From Pseudomonas sp. HN11 (GTDB lineage Bacteria; Pseudomonadota; Gammaproteobacteria; Pseudomonadales; Pseudomonadaceae), in NCBI RefSeq assembly GCF_021390155.1, contig NZ_CP089985.1, forward strand, positions 4,847,001 to 4,911,000: a stretch of 64,000 nucleotides of DNA. Reading direction: 5' to 3'. Both the position numbers and the translations under genes were made by a program. The notes below the pieces were generated by a model that saw only the letters and a list, made by a program, of their open reading frames with translations, was not told the origin of the DNA and made no database searches. Every line of letters starts with the position of its first letter. Within the stretch, counting starts at the first letter, position 1. Positions 11,159-19,238 of this stretch are shown piece by piece.

Positions 11159-11857
11159 TCAGTGCTTCCGTGGAGCCAGGTAACTCAGCCAGCGGCGCTC
11201 GGCCAACTTGAACAGGCGCACCAGGATGAAGGTCAGGCACAGGTAGAACACGCCGGCGGTGATGTAGGCTTCGAACGGCAGGTAGAACTGGGCGTTCACC
11301 GTGCGCGCGGCACCGGTGATGTCGATCAGCGTGACGATGGACGCAAGACTGGTGGTCTGCAACATCATGATCACTTCGTTGCTGTACTGCGGCAGCGCGC
11401 GGCGCAGGGCCGACGGCAGCAAGATGCGCCGATACAGCTTATAGCGCGACATGCCCATGGCCTTGGCCGCTTCGATCTCGCCATTAGGGGTGGCCTTGAG
11501 ACTGCCGGCGATGATCTCGGCGGTGTAGGCGCTGGTGTTGATCGCAAACGCCAGGCACGCGCAGAACGTGGCGCTGGACAGCAGCGGCCACAGAAAACTC
11601 TCGCGCACCGCTTCGAACTGGGCCAGGCCGTAGTAGATCAAAAACAGCTGCACCAGCATCGGCGTGCCACGGATCACATAGGTGTAGAGCCAGGCCGCAC
11701 CGTTGACGATCGGCTGCTTGGACACGCGCATCAGGCCCAAAGGCAAGGCGGCGAGCAGGCCGAAGAACAGCGAGATGGCGAGCAGTTTCAGGGTGGTCAG
11801 CAGGCCGCCAAGGTACAGCGGCATGGCCTCCCAGATGACGTTGTAGTCGAAGATCAT
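11159..11857 (-). CDS. aotM: Arginine/ornithine ABC transporter permease AotM
   Basis: This inner-membrane permease of 232 residues is of the HisM type. Several hydrophobic segments are visible, with the family marks TYVIRGTPMLVQLFLIYYG and the EAA loop around EIEAAKAMGMSRYKLYRRIL, which docks the ATPase. It overlaps aotQ by 4 bp, pointing to translational coupling and a heteromeric AotQM channel. Confidence 0.93.
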   Translation of the reverse strand: MIFDYNVIWEAMPLYLGGLLTTLKLLAISLFFGLLAALPLGLMRVSKQPIVNGAAWLYTYVIRGTPMLVQLFLIYYGLAQFEAVRESFLWPLLSSATFCACLAFAINTSAYTAEIIAGSLKATPNGEIEAAKAMGMSRYKLYRRILLPSALRRALPQYSNEVIMMLQTTSLASIVTLIDITGAARTVNAQFYLPFEAYITAGVFYLCLTFILVRLFKLAERRWLSYLAPRKH

Positions 11858-12543
11858 AGATCAGCCGCCCTTACGCCTACCGAGTAGCGCTTCTCAAGAT
11901 GACGCAAGGCCAGCAACGACACGCTGGTGATCACCAGGTACATCGCCGCCACTGCGAGGAAGAAGGTAAAAGGTTCGCGGGTGGCGTCTGCCGCCTGCTT
12001 GGCCTTGAACATCATGTCTTGCAGGCCCACCACCGAAATCAGCGCAGTGGCCTTGGTGAGGACCAGCCAGTTGTTGGTGAAACCGGGGATCGCCAGCCGG
12101 ATCATCTGCGGCACCATCACCCGGAAAAACACCTGGAAACTGCTCATGCCATACGCAAGGCCGGCCTCGGCCTGGCCCTTGGGAATGGCCATGAAGGCGC
12201 CGCGGAAGGTCTCTGACAGGTAGGCGCCAAAGATGAAACCCAGGGTGCCGATACCGGCGGCCAAGGGGTTCAAGTCGATATAGTCGTCGTAGCCCAGCAT
12301 CGGCGCGACGCGGTTGAGCAGGTCCTGACCGCCGTAGAAAATCAGCAGGATCAGCACCAGGTCGGGGATCCCGCGGATCACCGTGGAGTACAAGTCACCC
12401 AGCCAGGCCAACCAGCGCACCGGCGACAGGCGTAAAGCGACCCCGATCAGACCCAGAACAATGGCCAAGGCCATGGACGACAAGGCGAGCTGAAGCGTCA
12501 ACCATGCGCCATCGAGGATGACGGCCCCGTAGCCTTTCAACAT
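11854..12543 (-). CDS. aotQ: Arginine/ornithine ABC transporter permease AotQ
   Basis: This inner-membrane permease of 229 residues is of the HisQ type. It has STVIRGIPDLVLILLIFYGG and an EAA-type loop in GQAEAGLAYGMSSFQVFFRV. The ribosome site is GAGGA, about 8 bases before ATG. It follows aotJ by 91 bp containing a strong terminator-like hairpin. Its last bases overlap the start of aotM by 4. Confidence 0.93.
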   Translation of the reverse strand: MLKGYGAVILDGAWLTLQLALSSMALAIVLGLIGVALRLSPVRWLAWLGDLYSTVIRGIPDLVLILLIFYGGQDLLNRVAPMLGYDDYIDLNPLAAGIGTLGFIFGAYLSETFRGAFMAIPKGQAEAGLAYGMSSFQVFFRVMVPQMIRLAIPGFTNNWLVLTKATALISVVGLQDMMFKAKQAADATREPFTFFLAVAAMYLVITSVSLLALRHLEKRYSVGVRAADL

Positions 12544-12572
12544 GATTCAGGTCCTCGAAAAGGGGGATGAAA

Positions 12573-12613
12573 AAATGGCGCAAACCTCAGGAATTCTGTT
12601 GCTTGCGCCATTT
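12573..12613 (-). terminator. Terminator-like attenuating hairpin between aotJ and aotQ
   Basis: Two perfect 11-bp arms (AAATGGCGCAA at 12603-12613 on the minus strand, TTGCGCCATTT at 12573-12583) enclose a 19-base loop and run into six T. It sits right after aotJ and before the permease and ATPase genes. Placement fits partial termination or 3' protection so that binding protein is made in excess over the membrane components. Confidence 0.8.
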
Positions 12614-12634
12614 CGGACAGACAGCTAAGACGAT

Positions 12635-13420
12635 TTACTTGGCTTCAGGGCCGTAAATGTCGAAGTTGAAGTACTTGTCCTGGATAGTTTTGTACTTGCC
12701 GCTGGCACGGATCGCCGCGATAGCCGCGTTGATGCGGTCCAGGTTTTCCTTGTCGCCCTTGCGTACTGCGATGCCGATACCGTCGCCGAAGTATTTGGCA
12801 TCGGTGAAGGCTGGGCCGGTGAACGCGTAGCCCTTGCCAGCCGGGGTGTCGAGGAAACCTTCCTGCAGCAGGGTAGCGTCAGCGACGGTACCGTCGAGGC
12901 GACCGGCCTCCACGTCCAGGTAGATTTCGTTTTGCGAGCTGTAAGGCACAATGGTGGCGCCTTTAGGGGCCAGAACTTCCTTGGCGAAACGATCGTGGAT
13001 CGAACCACGCTGTACACCGATCTTCTTGCCCTTCAGTTCGTCCAGGCTGTCGCTGACCGCGGTGCCTTCCTTCAAGACCAGGCGTGCTGGGGTAAGGTAG
13101 TAGCGGTTGGTGAAGTCCACGGACTTCTTGCGGTCTTCCGTGATGGACATGGACGACAGGATCGCGTCGATCTTGCGCACTTTCAGCGCCGGGATCAGGC
13201 CGTCGAACTCTTGCTCGACCCAGGTGCACTTGACCTTCATCTCTTCGCACAGGGCATTGCCGATGTCGTAGTCAAAGCCGACGATGCTGCCATCGGGGGC
13301 TTTGGAGGCAAACGGAGGGTAAGCCGCTTCGATACCAATTTTCAGAGGCTTGCCTTCAGCGAAAGCCTGCATGGACAGCACGGACAGCGCCAGGGCGCCC
13401 AACAGCACGAGTTTCTTCAT
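12635..13420 (-). CDS. aotJ: Arginine/ornithine periplasmic binding protein AotJ
   Basis: This periplasmic solute-binding protein of 261 residues starts at the ATG at 13420, which begins a clear signal peptide ([21 protein letters not shown]). The mature part has the family 3 pattern [34 protein letters not shown], and [20 protein letters not shown]. It delivers arginine and ornithine to AotQMP. It is first in the operon; an ArgR half-site candidate lies about 160-180 bp upstream. The longer reading frame upstream lacks a ribosome site and would bury the signal peptide. Confidence 0.95.
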   Translation of the reverse strand: MKKLVLLGALALSVLSMQAFAEGKPLKIGIEAAYPPFASKAPDGSIVGFDYDIGNALCEEMKVKCTWVEQEFDGLIPALKVRKIDAILSSMSITEDRKKSVDFTNRYYLTPARLVLKEGTAVSDSLDELKGKKIGVQRGSIHDRFAKEVLAPKGATIVPYSSQNEIYLDVEAGRLDGTVADATLLQEGFLDTPAGKGYAFTGPAFTDAKYFGDGIGIAVRKGDKENLDRINAAIAAIRASGKYKTIQDKYFNFDIYGPEAK

Positions 13421-13968
13421 CTTGGGACTCCATCGGTATAGGGCAAAACAGCAGTATGAGCCATGGCCCACGATGCGACTTAAGGGAAACCGAATTGCGG
13501 TGCTGCGTCCCACACCAGCTACACACTGGAGACGACGAGCGAGTGATCGGCATTCTAACGACAGGCCGGAAGCCGATATTTCCTCAATGCGACAACAATT
13601 TACAGAAGCACTGAGAAAGCGGTTTCAGCTCATTGACAGCCTCTGGATTTTATGCAGAGACAAAAGACATTAAACCTGTAGACGCTGCAAATTGCGGGCC
13701 TATTATTCGCAAACCCTTCTAGCACAGCAAGTCTGGCGTTTAATCTTATTTTCCAGGGTGTCTAAAACGCGGTTTTTCGGGCATCGGCGTAGCACTTTGC
13801 CTCATGTTTGGGCGGTGGGTTACACATTTACGCTCGACGGTAACATCCAGAAACCTCCTACGAGAGAAACCGATATTTATTGGCTTGATAGTCATGCACG
13901 CCTGTCGTACCACCACCAATGCTCGCCATGGAATGCACTCCAACAGGTGATCTCCGCCGTTTGCAGGG
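13421..13968. other. Non-coding region between aotJ and the IS element
   Basis: About 550 bp with no convincing gene. It should hold the aotJ promoter. Besides the ArgR half-site candidate, an 11-base word CAGGGTGTCTA occurs at 13754-13764 and again at 13964-13974, where it includes the IS left end. Short reading frames here show no recognisable protein. A stretch at about 13736-13790 is AT-richer than its surroundings. Confidence 0.5.
13579..13601 (-). promoter_or_regulatory. Candidate ArgR operator upstream of aotJ
   Basis: The minus strand has TGTCGC at 13589-13594, AA 8 bases later (13579-13580) and AA 5 bases before it (13600-13601). That reproduces AA-N5-TGTCGC-N8-AA, the core of the tandem ArgR half-site pattern. 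The hexamer of the upstream half-site is degenerate. The same partial arrangement occurs before aruC, which strengthens the reading. Regulation by ArgR is known for P. aeruginosa aot and aru; binding here is inferred. Confidence 0.5.
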
Positions 13969-14005
13969 TGTCTAGTCCTGAAATAGGTTTACACCTGTTT
14001 CAGTC

Positions 14006-14803
14006 TCAAAACGCTCGATGCACCGCATCGGGCGTTTTGTATTTCAGGGACATGTGTGGCCTTTCCCCGTTGTAGATCAGCACCGACTCACCCACCATCT
14101 TCACTGCATCCGCCAGATTTTTAGGGCGATACAGCAGAAACTCGGTCTTCAAAATGCCGTTTATCCGTTCCGCCAGAGCATTCTGGTAGCAGTCATAGCC
14201 GTCGGTCATCGAGCATCTGATGCCATGACTGGCGTGCAAGCGCTGATAAAGCTCAGAGCAGTATTGGGCTCCGCGGTCTGAATGATGGATTAGTGGAAGC
14301 GTGGTTTGGCGTTCACCAACTGCCTTTTCCATCGCTTTGATCACCGACTCGGTATGCAAACTCGCATGCACATGATGGCCTACGATCTTGCGCGAGTAAG
14401 CGTCTGTCACCAGGCTCACATAAGCCACGCTTTCCTGTGTCGGCAGGTAGGTTATGTCTGCAACCCACACCTGCTCTGGCCTGTTGGGTACGATCTGCTT
14501 CTGGCCCGCTTTGAGCAGGTTAGGATGGCGGCGAAAGCGGTGATGGCTGTCCGTCGTTTTGTGGTAAGCCCGTTTGCGCACAACCAGTTCTCGAGCGTTG
14601 CGCAGGATGCTGAACAGGCGGTCTCTGCCGACCTGCACTGATGCGCCAAATTCGACGCTCATCAGGTAATGCAGCTTGCGCGTGCCGATCCGTGGCTGGC
14701 GTCGGCGCTTTTCAAGAACAAAGTCCATCACCTCTTGATCTTGGCGAGCCCTCGCGTCGAAAGCCCGATTTCGTTGGTAATATGCTTGGCGCGAAATGCC
14801 CAT
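14006..14803 (-). CDS. IS3-family transposase OrfB (DDE integrase domain)
   Basis: This catalytic part of the transposase has 265 residues from its own ATG; in practice it is probably made mainly as an OrfAB fusion. The rve integrase core carries the acidic triad in WVADITYLP (first D), HHSDRGAQYCSEL (second D) and CYQNALAERINGILK (E), with the usual spacing. The N-terminal part (MGISRQAYYQRNRAF) is the HTH_21-type segment. The -1 frame is open from the slippery site into this gene, giving ATRQVLSQGQIQDLS before the internal methionine. Confidence 0.93.
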   Translation of the reverse strand: MGISRQAYYQRNRAFDARARQDQEVMDFVLEKRRRQPRIGTRKLHYLMSVEFGASVQVGRDRLFSILRNARELVVRKRAYHKTTDSHHRFRRHPNLLKAGQKQIVPNRPEQVWVADITYLPTQESVAYVSLVTDAYSRKIVGHHVHASLHTESVIKAMEKAVGERQTTLPLIHHSDRGAQYCSELYQRLHASHGIRCSMTDGYDCYQNALAERINGILKTEFLLYRPKNLADAVKMVGESVLIYNGERPHMSLKYKTPDAVHRAF

Positions 14804-14826
14804 GAACAGGCAAGCCCTGGTGATGC

Positions 14827-15228
14827 TCAGGTCTTGGATTTGCCCTTGCGAGAGGACTTGCCGGGTCGCTTTTTTACGACAGAAACACCGTAGTCATTCT
14901 TCAGAACATTCACGACGGCTTCGAAGAACTGCGCTTTCTGGTTGCTTAGCGCCAACTGCTCTTCGAGCTCTTTGATCCGCTGCTCGGGTGTTAGCGGGAG
15001 GGGTGGCTCAGTCATGGACCTGCTCCTCGGTTCTCGAATTGAGGCGCCCTGACTCCAGTCCTGCCGGCCGTGCTTGCGCAGCCAGACCAGTACCGTGGAC
15101 CGGCCCTGAATGCCGTAGCGCCGTTGAGCCTCTTTATAACTCAACTCGCCCTTTTCGACCTGGTCTACGACCGATAATTTAAAGGCTAGCGTGTAGTCAC
15201 GCTGGCTTCGCCTTTTGCCCGCATCCAT
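14827..15228 (-). CDS. IS3-family transposase OrfA (HTH)
   Basis: This DNA-binding subunit of 133 residues recognises the IS ends. A helix-turn-helix lies near the N-terminus (YTLAFKLSVVDQVEKGELSY, YGIQGRSTVLVWLRKHG). A leucine-zipper-like coiled coil follows (EQRIKELEEQLALSNQKAQF). The C-terminal codons contain the A6G slippery heptamer, where ribosomes can shift -1 into orfB. The ribosome site is AGGAGGAGCC just before ATG. Confidence 0.92.
   Translation of the reverse strand: MDAGKRRSQRDYTLAFKLSVVDQVEKGELSYKEAQRRYGIQGRSTVLVWLRKHGRQDWSQGASIREPRSRSMTEPPLPLTPEQRIKELEEQLALSNQKAQFFEAVVNVLKNDYGVSVVKKRPGKSSRKGKSKT
14869..14875 (-). promoter_or_regulatory. Programmed -1 frameshift site A6G between orfA and orfB
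   Basis: The minus strand reads AAAAAAG near the end of orfA. Shifting -1 here continues without a stop into orfB, giving one OrfAB transposase. A6G heptamers are the usual slip sites of IS3-family elements. Confidence 0.85.
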
Positions 15229-15294
15229 TGGCTCCTCCTGAAGATAGGTCAGAAGGTGTAAACCTTATTCAGGACGGGACAGGGCTCACAAAAA

Positions 15295-15324
15295 AGCCCC
15301 ACACGACTTACGCCAAGTGGGGCT
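15295..15324 (-). terminator. Rho-independent terminator of acs
   Basis: On the minus strand AGCCCCAC pairs with GTGGGGCT across a 14-base loop and runs into six T, 19 bp after the acs stop. The IS right end begins about 10 bp beyond the T tract. Confidence 0.88.
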
Positions 15325-15342
15325 TTATCTGACTATCCCGCC

Positions 15343-17298
15343 TTATGCGACATTCATGGTCTTGTGCGTCTCAATCAAATGCGCGACCACACCCGGGTCC
15401 GCCAAGGTGGAAATGTCACCCAAGCCGTCGTACTCGGCCGTGGCAATCTTGCGCAGAATACGGCGCATGATTTTCCCCGAGCGCGTTTTCGGCAAGCCCG
15501 GCGCCCACTGAATCACGTCTGGCGAAGCAATCGGTCCGATTTCCTTGCGCACCCAGTTTTTCAACTCCAGGCGCAGGGCTTCGTTGGGCTCTTCGCCATT
15601 CTTGAGGGTGACATACACATAAATGCCCTGCCCCTTGATGTCGTGCGGCACACCGACGACGGCCGCCTCGGCGACTTTCGGATGGGCAACCATGGCACTT
15701 TCGATCTCGGCGGTGCCCATGCGGTGGCCGGACACGTTCAACACGTCGTCCACGCGACCGGTGATCCAGTAGTAACCGTCTTCGTCACGACGCGCACCGT
15801 CACCGGTGAAGTACATGCCACGGAAGGTCTTGAAGTAGGTGTCGACGAAGCGGTCATGGTCGCCGTACAACGTACGCGCCTGGCCTGGCCACGAATCGAG
15901 GATCACCAGGTTGCCCTCGGCAGCGCCCTCGATCAGGTTGCCCAGGTTATCCACCAGCGCCGGCACCACGCCGAAGAACGGACGTGCCGCCGAACCCGGC
16001 TTGAGCGCATGGGCGCCCGGCAGCGGGCTCATCATGTTGCCGCCGGTTTCGGTCTGCCACCAGGTGTCGACAATCGGGCAACGGGATTGGCCGACATTCT
16101 TGTAGTACCAGTCCCACGCCTCAGGGTTGATCGGCTCACCCACCGAACCGAGCAGGCGCAGACTGCTGCCGTCGGCGCCTTCGCACGCAGCGGTGCCGGA
16201 CGCCATCATGGCGCGGATTGCAGTCGGCGCGGTGTAGAGGATATTGACCTTGTGCTTGTCGACGATCTTCGCCACCCGCGTGATATCCGGGTAGTTCGGT
16301 ACACCTTCGAACAGCAGCGTGGTCGCGCCATTGGCCAGCGGGCCGTAGACGATATAGGTGTGTCCGGTGACCCAACCGACGTCGGCAGTGCACCAGTAGA
16401 TTTCGCCCGGACGATAGTCGAACACGCGCTCATGGGTCAGGGACGCATACAGCAGGTAGCCGCCAGTGGTGTGCTGCACGCCCTTAGGCTTGCCGGTGGA
16501 ACCGGAGGTGTAGAGGATGAACAGCGCTTCTTCGGCGCCCATCTCTTTTGGCGCGCAGACGGTGCCCGCCACTTTCATCAGGTCTTCGTACCAGATGTCG
16601 CGATGCTGGTTCCACTTGATGTTGCCATTGGTGCGTTTGCACACAATGACCTTCTGGATGCTGCTGGTTTCCGGGTTGGTCAGGGCGTCGTCGACATTGG
16701 CCTTCAGCGGAATCTTCTTACCGGCGCGGATGCCTTCGTCCGCAGTGATCACTACCTTCGACTTACAGTCAATGATGCGACCGGCCAGGGCTTCCGGCGA
16801 GAAACCGCCAAACACCACGGAATGAATCGCACCGATGCGGGTACAGGCCAGCATGGCGACCACGGCTTCGGGGATCATCGGCATATAGATAGTCACCACG
16901 TCGCCACGGTGCACATCCTGGCCGCGCAGGGCGTTGGCGAACTTGCAGACTTCTTCATGCAGCTCGCGGTAGGTGATGGTGCGGCTCTCGGCAGGGTCGT
17001 CGCCCTCCCAGATGATCGCCGCCTGGTCGCCGCGCTCGGCAAGGTGACGGTCCAGGCAGTTGTAGGAAACGTTCAGGGTGCCATCGGCGAACCACTTGAT
17101 GTCGACATGGTGATCGTCGAACGAGGTCTGCTTCACCGTGGTGAAAGGCTTGATCCAGTCAAGGCGCTTGGCTTGCTCGCGCCAGAAGCCATCGGGGTTG
17201 ACCACCGACTGCTGGTACATGGCCTTGTAGGTCGCCTCGTCGGTCAGCGTGTTGGCTGCTACTTCGGGGCGAACGGGGTACAGGGAAGCCGCACTCAT
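15343..17298 (-). CDS. acs: Acetyl-coenzyme A synthetase
   Basis: This cytoplasmic AMP-forming ligase makes acetyl-CoA from acetate, ATP and CoA. Its length, 651 residues, is typical. Visible motifs are the P-loop [18 protein letters not shown], the WWQTETGG motif, [20 protein letters not shown], the hinge region, and [13 protein letters not shown], whose lysine is the usual acetylation control site. It is monocistronic, with its own terminator. Pseudomonads carry more than one copy, so I do not assign acsA or acsB. Confidence 0.95.
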   Translation of the reverse strand: MSAASLYPVRPEVAANTLTDEATYKAMYQQSVVNPDGFWREQAKRLDWIKPFTTVKQTSFDDHHVDIKWFADGTLNVSYNCLDRHLAERGDQAAIIWEGDDPAESRTITYRELHEEVCKFANALRGQDVHRGDVVTIYMPMIPEAVVAMLACTRIGAIHSVVFGGFSPEALAGRIIDCKSKVVITADEGIRAGKKIPLKANVDDALTNPETSSIQKVIVCKRTNGNIKWNQHRDIWYEDLMKVAGTVCAPKEMGAEEALFILYTSGSTGKPKGVQHTTGGYLLYASLTHERVFDYRPGEIYWCTADVGWVTGHTYIVYGPLANGATTLLFEGVPNYPDITRVAKIVDKHKVNILYTAPTAIRAMMASGTAACEGADGSSLRLLGSVGEPINPEAWDWYYKNVGQSRCPIVDTWWQTETGGNMMSPLPGAHALKPGSAARPFFGVVPALVDNLGNLIEGAAEGNLVILDSWPGQARTLYGDHDRFVDTYFKTFRGMYFTGDGARRDEDGYYWITGRVDDVLNVSGHRMGTAEIESAMVAHPKVAEAAVVGVPHDIKGQGIYVYVTLKNGEEPNEALRLELKNWVRKEIGPIASPDVIQWAPGLPKTRSGKIMRRILRKIATAEYDGLGDISTLADPGVVAHLIETHKTMNVA

Positions 17299-17696
17299 CT
17301 TTCTTACCTCGGTGACATAGTTGTTGTTGTATGCCCCTGTTGTAGCCGGGGCCGCCCCATAGAACCATTCGACGATGGTAGTAACAAGCCCCTACAAATT
17401 GCCCTGATATGCCCCTGCACGGCTCTAGCCCGCGGACCGTGGTGCTTTGCGCCTTTGTGAAAAAAGCTTTACCACAGGATTGTTACAAAAACCGCCAATA
17501 GTGTTTATCAAAAGTACGGGTATATGAATATAACATGGCAGCCTAAAATCACTTCCGTCAACACGACACAGTGATTAACAACGCAACAGCCCCCACGAAG
17601 GCAACGTTAATCCGAACTTCCCAACTCTTAAGTTACACACGCGGCCTCACAAGGGCCCCGTGACCCCCACTCGCCCTGAATAAGGTAAATAGAGAA
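17299..17696. other. Divergent promoter region of acs and the DUF2790 gene
   Basis: About 400 bp without a gene. The part at 17465-17545 is markedly AT-rich (ATTGTTACAAAAACC, GTATATGAATATAACATGG) and is the likely core promoter zone. I found no operator I could name with confidence. Confidence 0.4.
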
Positions 17697-17966
17697 ATGA
17701 AAGCTTTAGTAGTTATGGCCCTCAGCAGCCTGTGCGCCACCGCCGCCCTGGCCGACGAAGCCCCGACTGACGTAGCGGGCCGCAACACCCCGATCGTTGA
17801 GAATTACACCTACAGCACCCACTTGGATGTTGCCAAAGTAGTGTCCATGAGCAATATTCCGGAAGTGTGCGAAGTTGTACCGGTGAAGATGGAATATGAA
17901 GACTCACAAGGTCAGCGTCATATTCTTAATTACCACGTGATGGGCAATGGTTGTTCTAACGGGTAA
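17697..17966 (+). CDS. DUF2790 family secreted small protein
   Basis: This 89-residue protein has a signal peptide (MKALVVMALSSLCATAALA, cleavage before DEAP). The mature part (TPIVENYTYSTHLDVAKVVS, EVCEVVPVKMEYEDSQG, NYHVMGNGCSNG) has the DUF2790 pattern, with two cysteines that could form a disulfide. The family is restricted largely to Pseudomonas and its members are periplasmic or secreted with unknown role. It stands alone, with a hairpin 26 bp downstream. Confidence 0.88.
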   Translation: MKALVVMALSSLCATAALADEAPTDVAGRNTPIVENYTYSTHLDVAKVVSMSNIPEVCEVVPVKMEYEDSQGQRHILNYHVMGNGCSNG

Positions 17967-17991
17967 TAACTTGGTTAGTTTGAAGTTATTC

Positions 17992-18015
17992 GCCGCAAGA
18001 AATCGCTCTTGCGGC
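17992..18015 (+). terminator. Hairpin after the DUF2790 gene
   Basis: The perfect 9-bp arms GCCGCAAGA and TCTTGCGGC enclose a 6-base loop. There is no good T tract, so it may be a weak terminator or an mRNA end stabiliser. Confidence 0.6.
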
Positions 18016-18048
18016 AAAGAACCGACCCCAAGCACGACCCCGCCCCAA

Positions 18049-18078
18049 TGTGGGAGGGGGCTTGCCCCCCGATAGCGA
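18049..18078. repeat. Single REP element
   Basis: It reads TGTGGGAGGGGGCTTGCCCC, followed by CCGATAGCGATAG. It is a REP unit with an internal GGGGGCTTGCCCCC hairpin, lying between the DUF2790 gene and vapC. Confidence 0.8.
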
Positions 18079-18113
18079 TAGATGCCACACCCGCCGTGTA
18101 AAGACCTACCCAG

Positions 18114-18527
18114 CTAGTGAACCCAGTCTTCATAAGACAGACCTGTCACGCGACTGAACTCGCGGACATTGTTGGTCACCAAAATGCATCCCGCCGCAAT
18201 CGCATGCCCTGCAATAGCAGTGTCATTCTGACCAATAACCAACCCCATCTCAGTAAGACTGAGCTTCACATTGACGGTCGCATCCACTGCTGCCAGCCCC
18301 CACGGCAGCACCTCATCAAGCCGCTTGACGAAGTCATCCACAAGCACCTTATGTTTGGGCGAAGCCTTTTTACCAATTTGCCCGTAACGCATTTCCGAAT
18401 ACGTAATGGCCGAAATCACGATTCGGTTATTCCGCGCTACCTCCGCCGACAACCGATTCAACACACACTCAGGCCGCTCACGCATGATGAATGAGCAAAT
18501 GCAGGTATCCAGCATGTAGGTCGTCAT
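18114..18527 (-). CDS. vapC: Type II toxin VapC (PIN-domain ribonuclease), first locus
   Basis: This PIN-domain endoribonuclease has 137 residues. Acidic metal-binding positions are visible in YMLDTCICSF (D7), AITYSEMRYG (E) and IGQNDTAIAGHAIA (D); the C-terminal VTNNVREFSRVTGL is the usual end motif. It would cleave RNA when freed from VapB. The start overlaps the vapB stop by 4 bp (ATGA), the usual coupling. It is related to, but clearly different from, the second vapC at 21.5-21.9 kb. Confidence 0.92.
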   Translation of the reverse strand: MTTYMLDTCICSFIMRERPECVLNRLSAEVARNNRIVISAITYSEMRYGQIGKKASPKHKVLVDDFVKRLDEVLPWGLAAVDATVNVKLSLTEMGLVIGQNDTAIAGHAIAAGCILVTNNVREFSRVTGLSYEDWVH

Positions 18528-18754
18528 AGATTGAACCGGTCCTCATCGCCTATAACGTCGGGGCGCTCTTGGAGGAAATCCTCATCCGCCTTAGGTAACT
18601 CAGCAAACGACGTCCAACTCGGGCGCACGGGGCGTAAGGTGATCGTGTCGCCGTTGCGAGTAATTTCGAGTTCACCAACGCCTTCATAAGCCATATCGTT
18701 TGGGAGCCGAATGGCCTGGTTTCTTCCGTTCTTGAAAATTGAGACTGTGCGCAT
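18524..18754 (-). CDS. vapB: Antitoxin VapB, first locus
   Basis: This antitoxin of 76 residues starts at the ATG at 18754, preceded by AGGGGG at 8 bases. An in-frame ATG 18 bases upstream lies inside the operator palindrome and is less likely. The N-terminal AbrB/SpoVT-like swapped-hairpin domain is MRTVSIFKNGRNQAIRLP. The C-terminal tail (WTSFAELPKADEDFLQERPD) would wrap the toxin. It binds its own promoter with VapC; a palindrome just upstream fits. Confidence 0.92.
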   Translation of the reverse strand: MRTVSIFKNGRNQAIRLPNDMAYEGVGELEITRNGDTITLRPVRPSWTSFAELPKADEDFLQERPDVIGDEDRFNL

Positions 18755-18767
18755 GACTGAAACCCCC

Positions 18768-18812
18768 TGCATATGCTTGACATATGCAATGTAGAGGCAC
18801 AGTTAACCCTAT
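18768..18812 (-). promoter_or_regulatory. vapBC promoter and operator
   Basis: A perfect palindrome, TGCATATG-N5-CATATGCA, spans 18768-18788, just upstream of the vapB start. A third GCATATG half lies at 18818-18824. On the minus strand TTGCAT (-35) and TACATT (-10), 17 bases apart, precede it, so bound VapBC would block transcription. This fits autoregulation as known for VapBC; binding is inferred. Confidence 0.7.
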
Positions 18813-19238
18813 GCAAGGCATATGGCTTTTTTGCCGACGGTCGGAGGCTACCCACATTCGCGAAAAAAATCCTGACGCAGCAAACCCTTGCAAACCAATA
18901 CTCTGGCCGTAAGCACTCGCATTTTGGCCGACCACTGTGGCTATCCGCCTCAACACAAAGCGGTTTTTTTCCCCTACAATGCGCGGGTAAATCGGGCCTG
19001 CAATATCCCTTTACACTGGGATGAAGAGCCAGACCTGAGGCCTCCCGCAGGAGCAAGCAAACACCGCTCCGCACCTCAAGCCTCACGCAGACCACCCGTA
19101 ACCCTATTCCGTTTAATGCGTGCGCTAGCTGCAACAAACGATTCCTTAAAATCCACCGCGGCCTCAGGGCCGTGTGAACACCCAACCATCCGGTTTCACA
19201 CGGGTACCTTTGAGCCCTCACGCAGGAGACGACACGTC
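18789..19238. other. Upstream region of nrdB
   Basis: About 450 bp between vapB and nrdB without a convincing gene. Apart from the vapBC promoter it holds a possible -10 (TACAAT at 18975-18980) after a T-rich run. I saw no clear NrdR box pair. The reading frame of nrdB is open far upstream, but that part does not resemble NrdB. Confidence 0.4.

Larger units (their letters stand above)
13969..15281 (-). mobile_element. Complete IS3-family insertion sequence (1313 bp)
   Basis: The element is bounded by 28-bp terminal inverted repeats (13969-13996 and 15254-15281; TGTCTAGTCCTGAAATAGG... against TGTCCCGTCCTGAATAAGG...) that differ at 4 positions. GGG flanks both ends (13966-13968 and 15282-15284), consistent with a 3-bp target duplication. 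Inside are orfA and orfB, read on the minus strand and joined by a programmed frameshift site. It appears intact and potentially mobile. It lies between aotJ and acs, its right end about 10 bp from the acs terminator hairpin. Confidence 0.92.

Noticed and set aside
13746..13943. Possible small gene (65 codons, minus strand) between aotJ and the IS
   Set aside because: No ribosome site, no domain, and composition unlike neighbouring genes.
15364..17460. A 698-codon plus-strand frame across acs
   Set aside because: It mirrors the acs gene on the opposite strand; no known domain or ribosome site supports it.
18888..19238. Long N-terminal extension of nrdB
   Set aside because: The frame is open but unlike NrdB, and the ATG at 19239 has a good ribosome site and the usual start.
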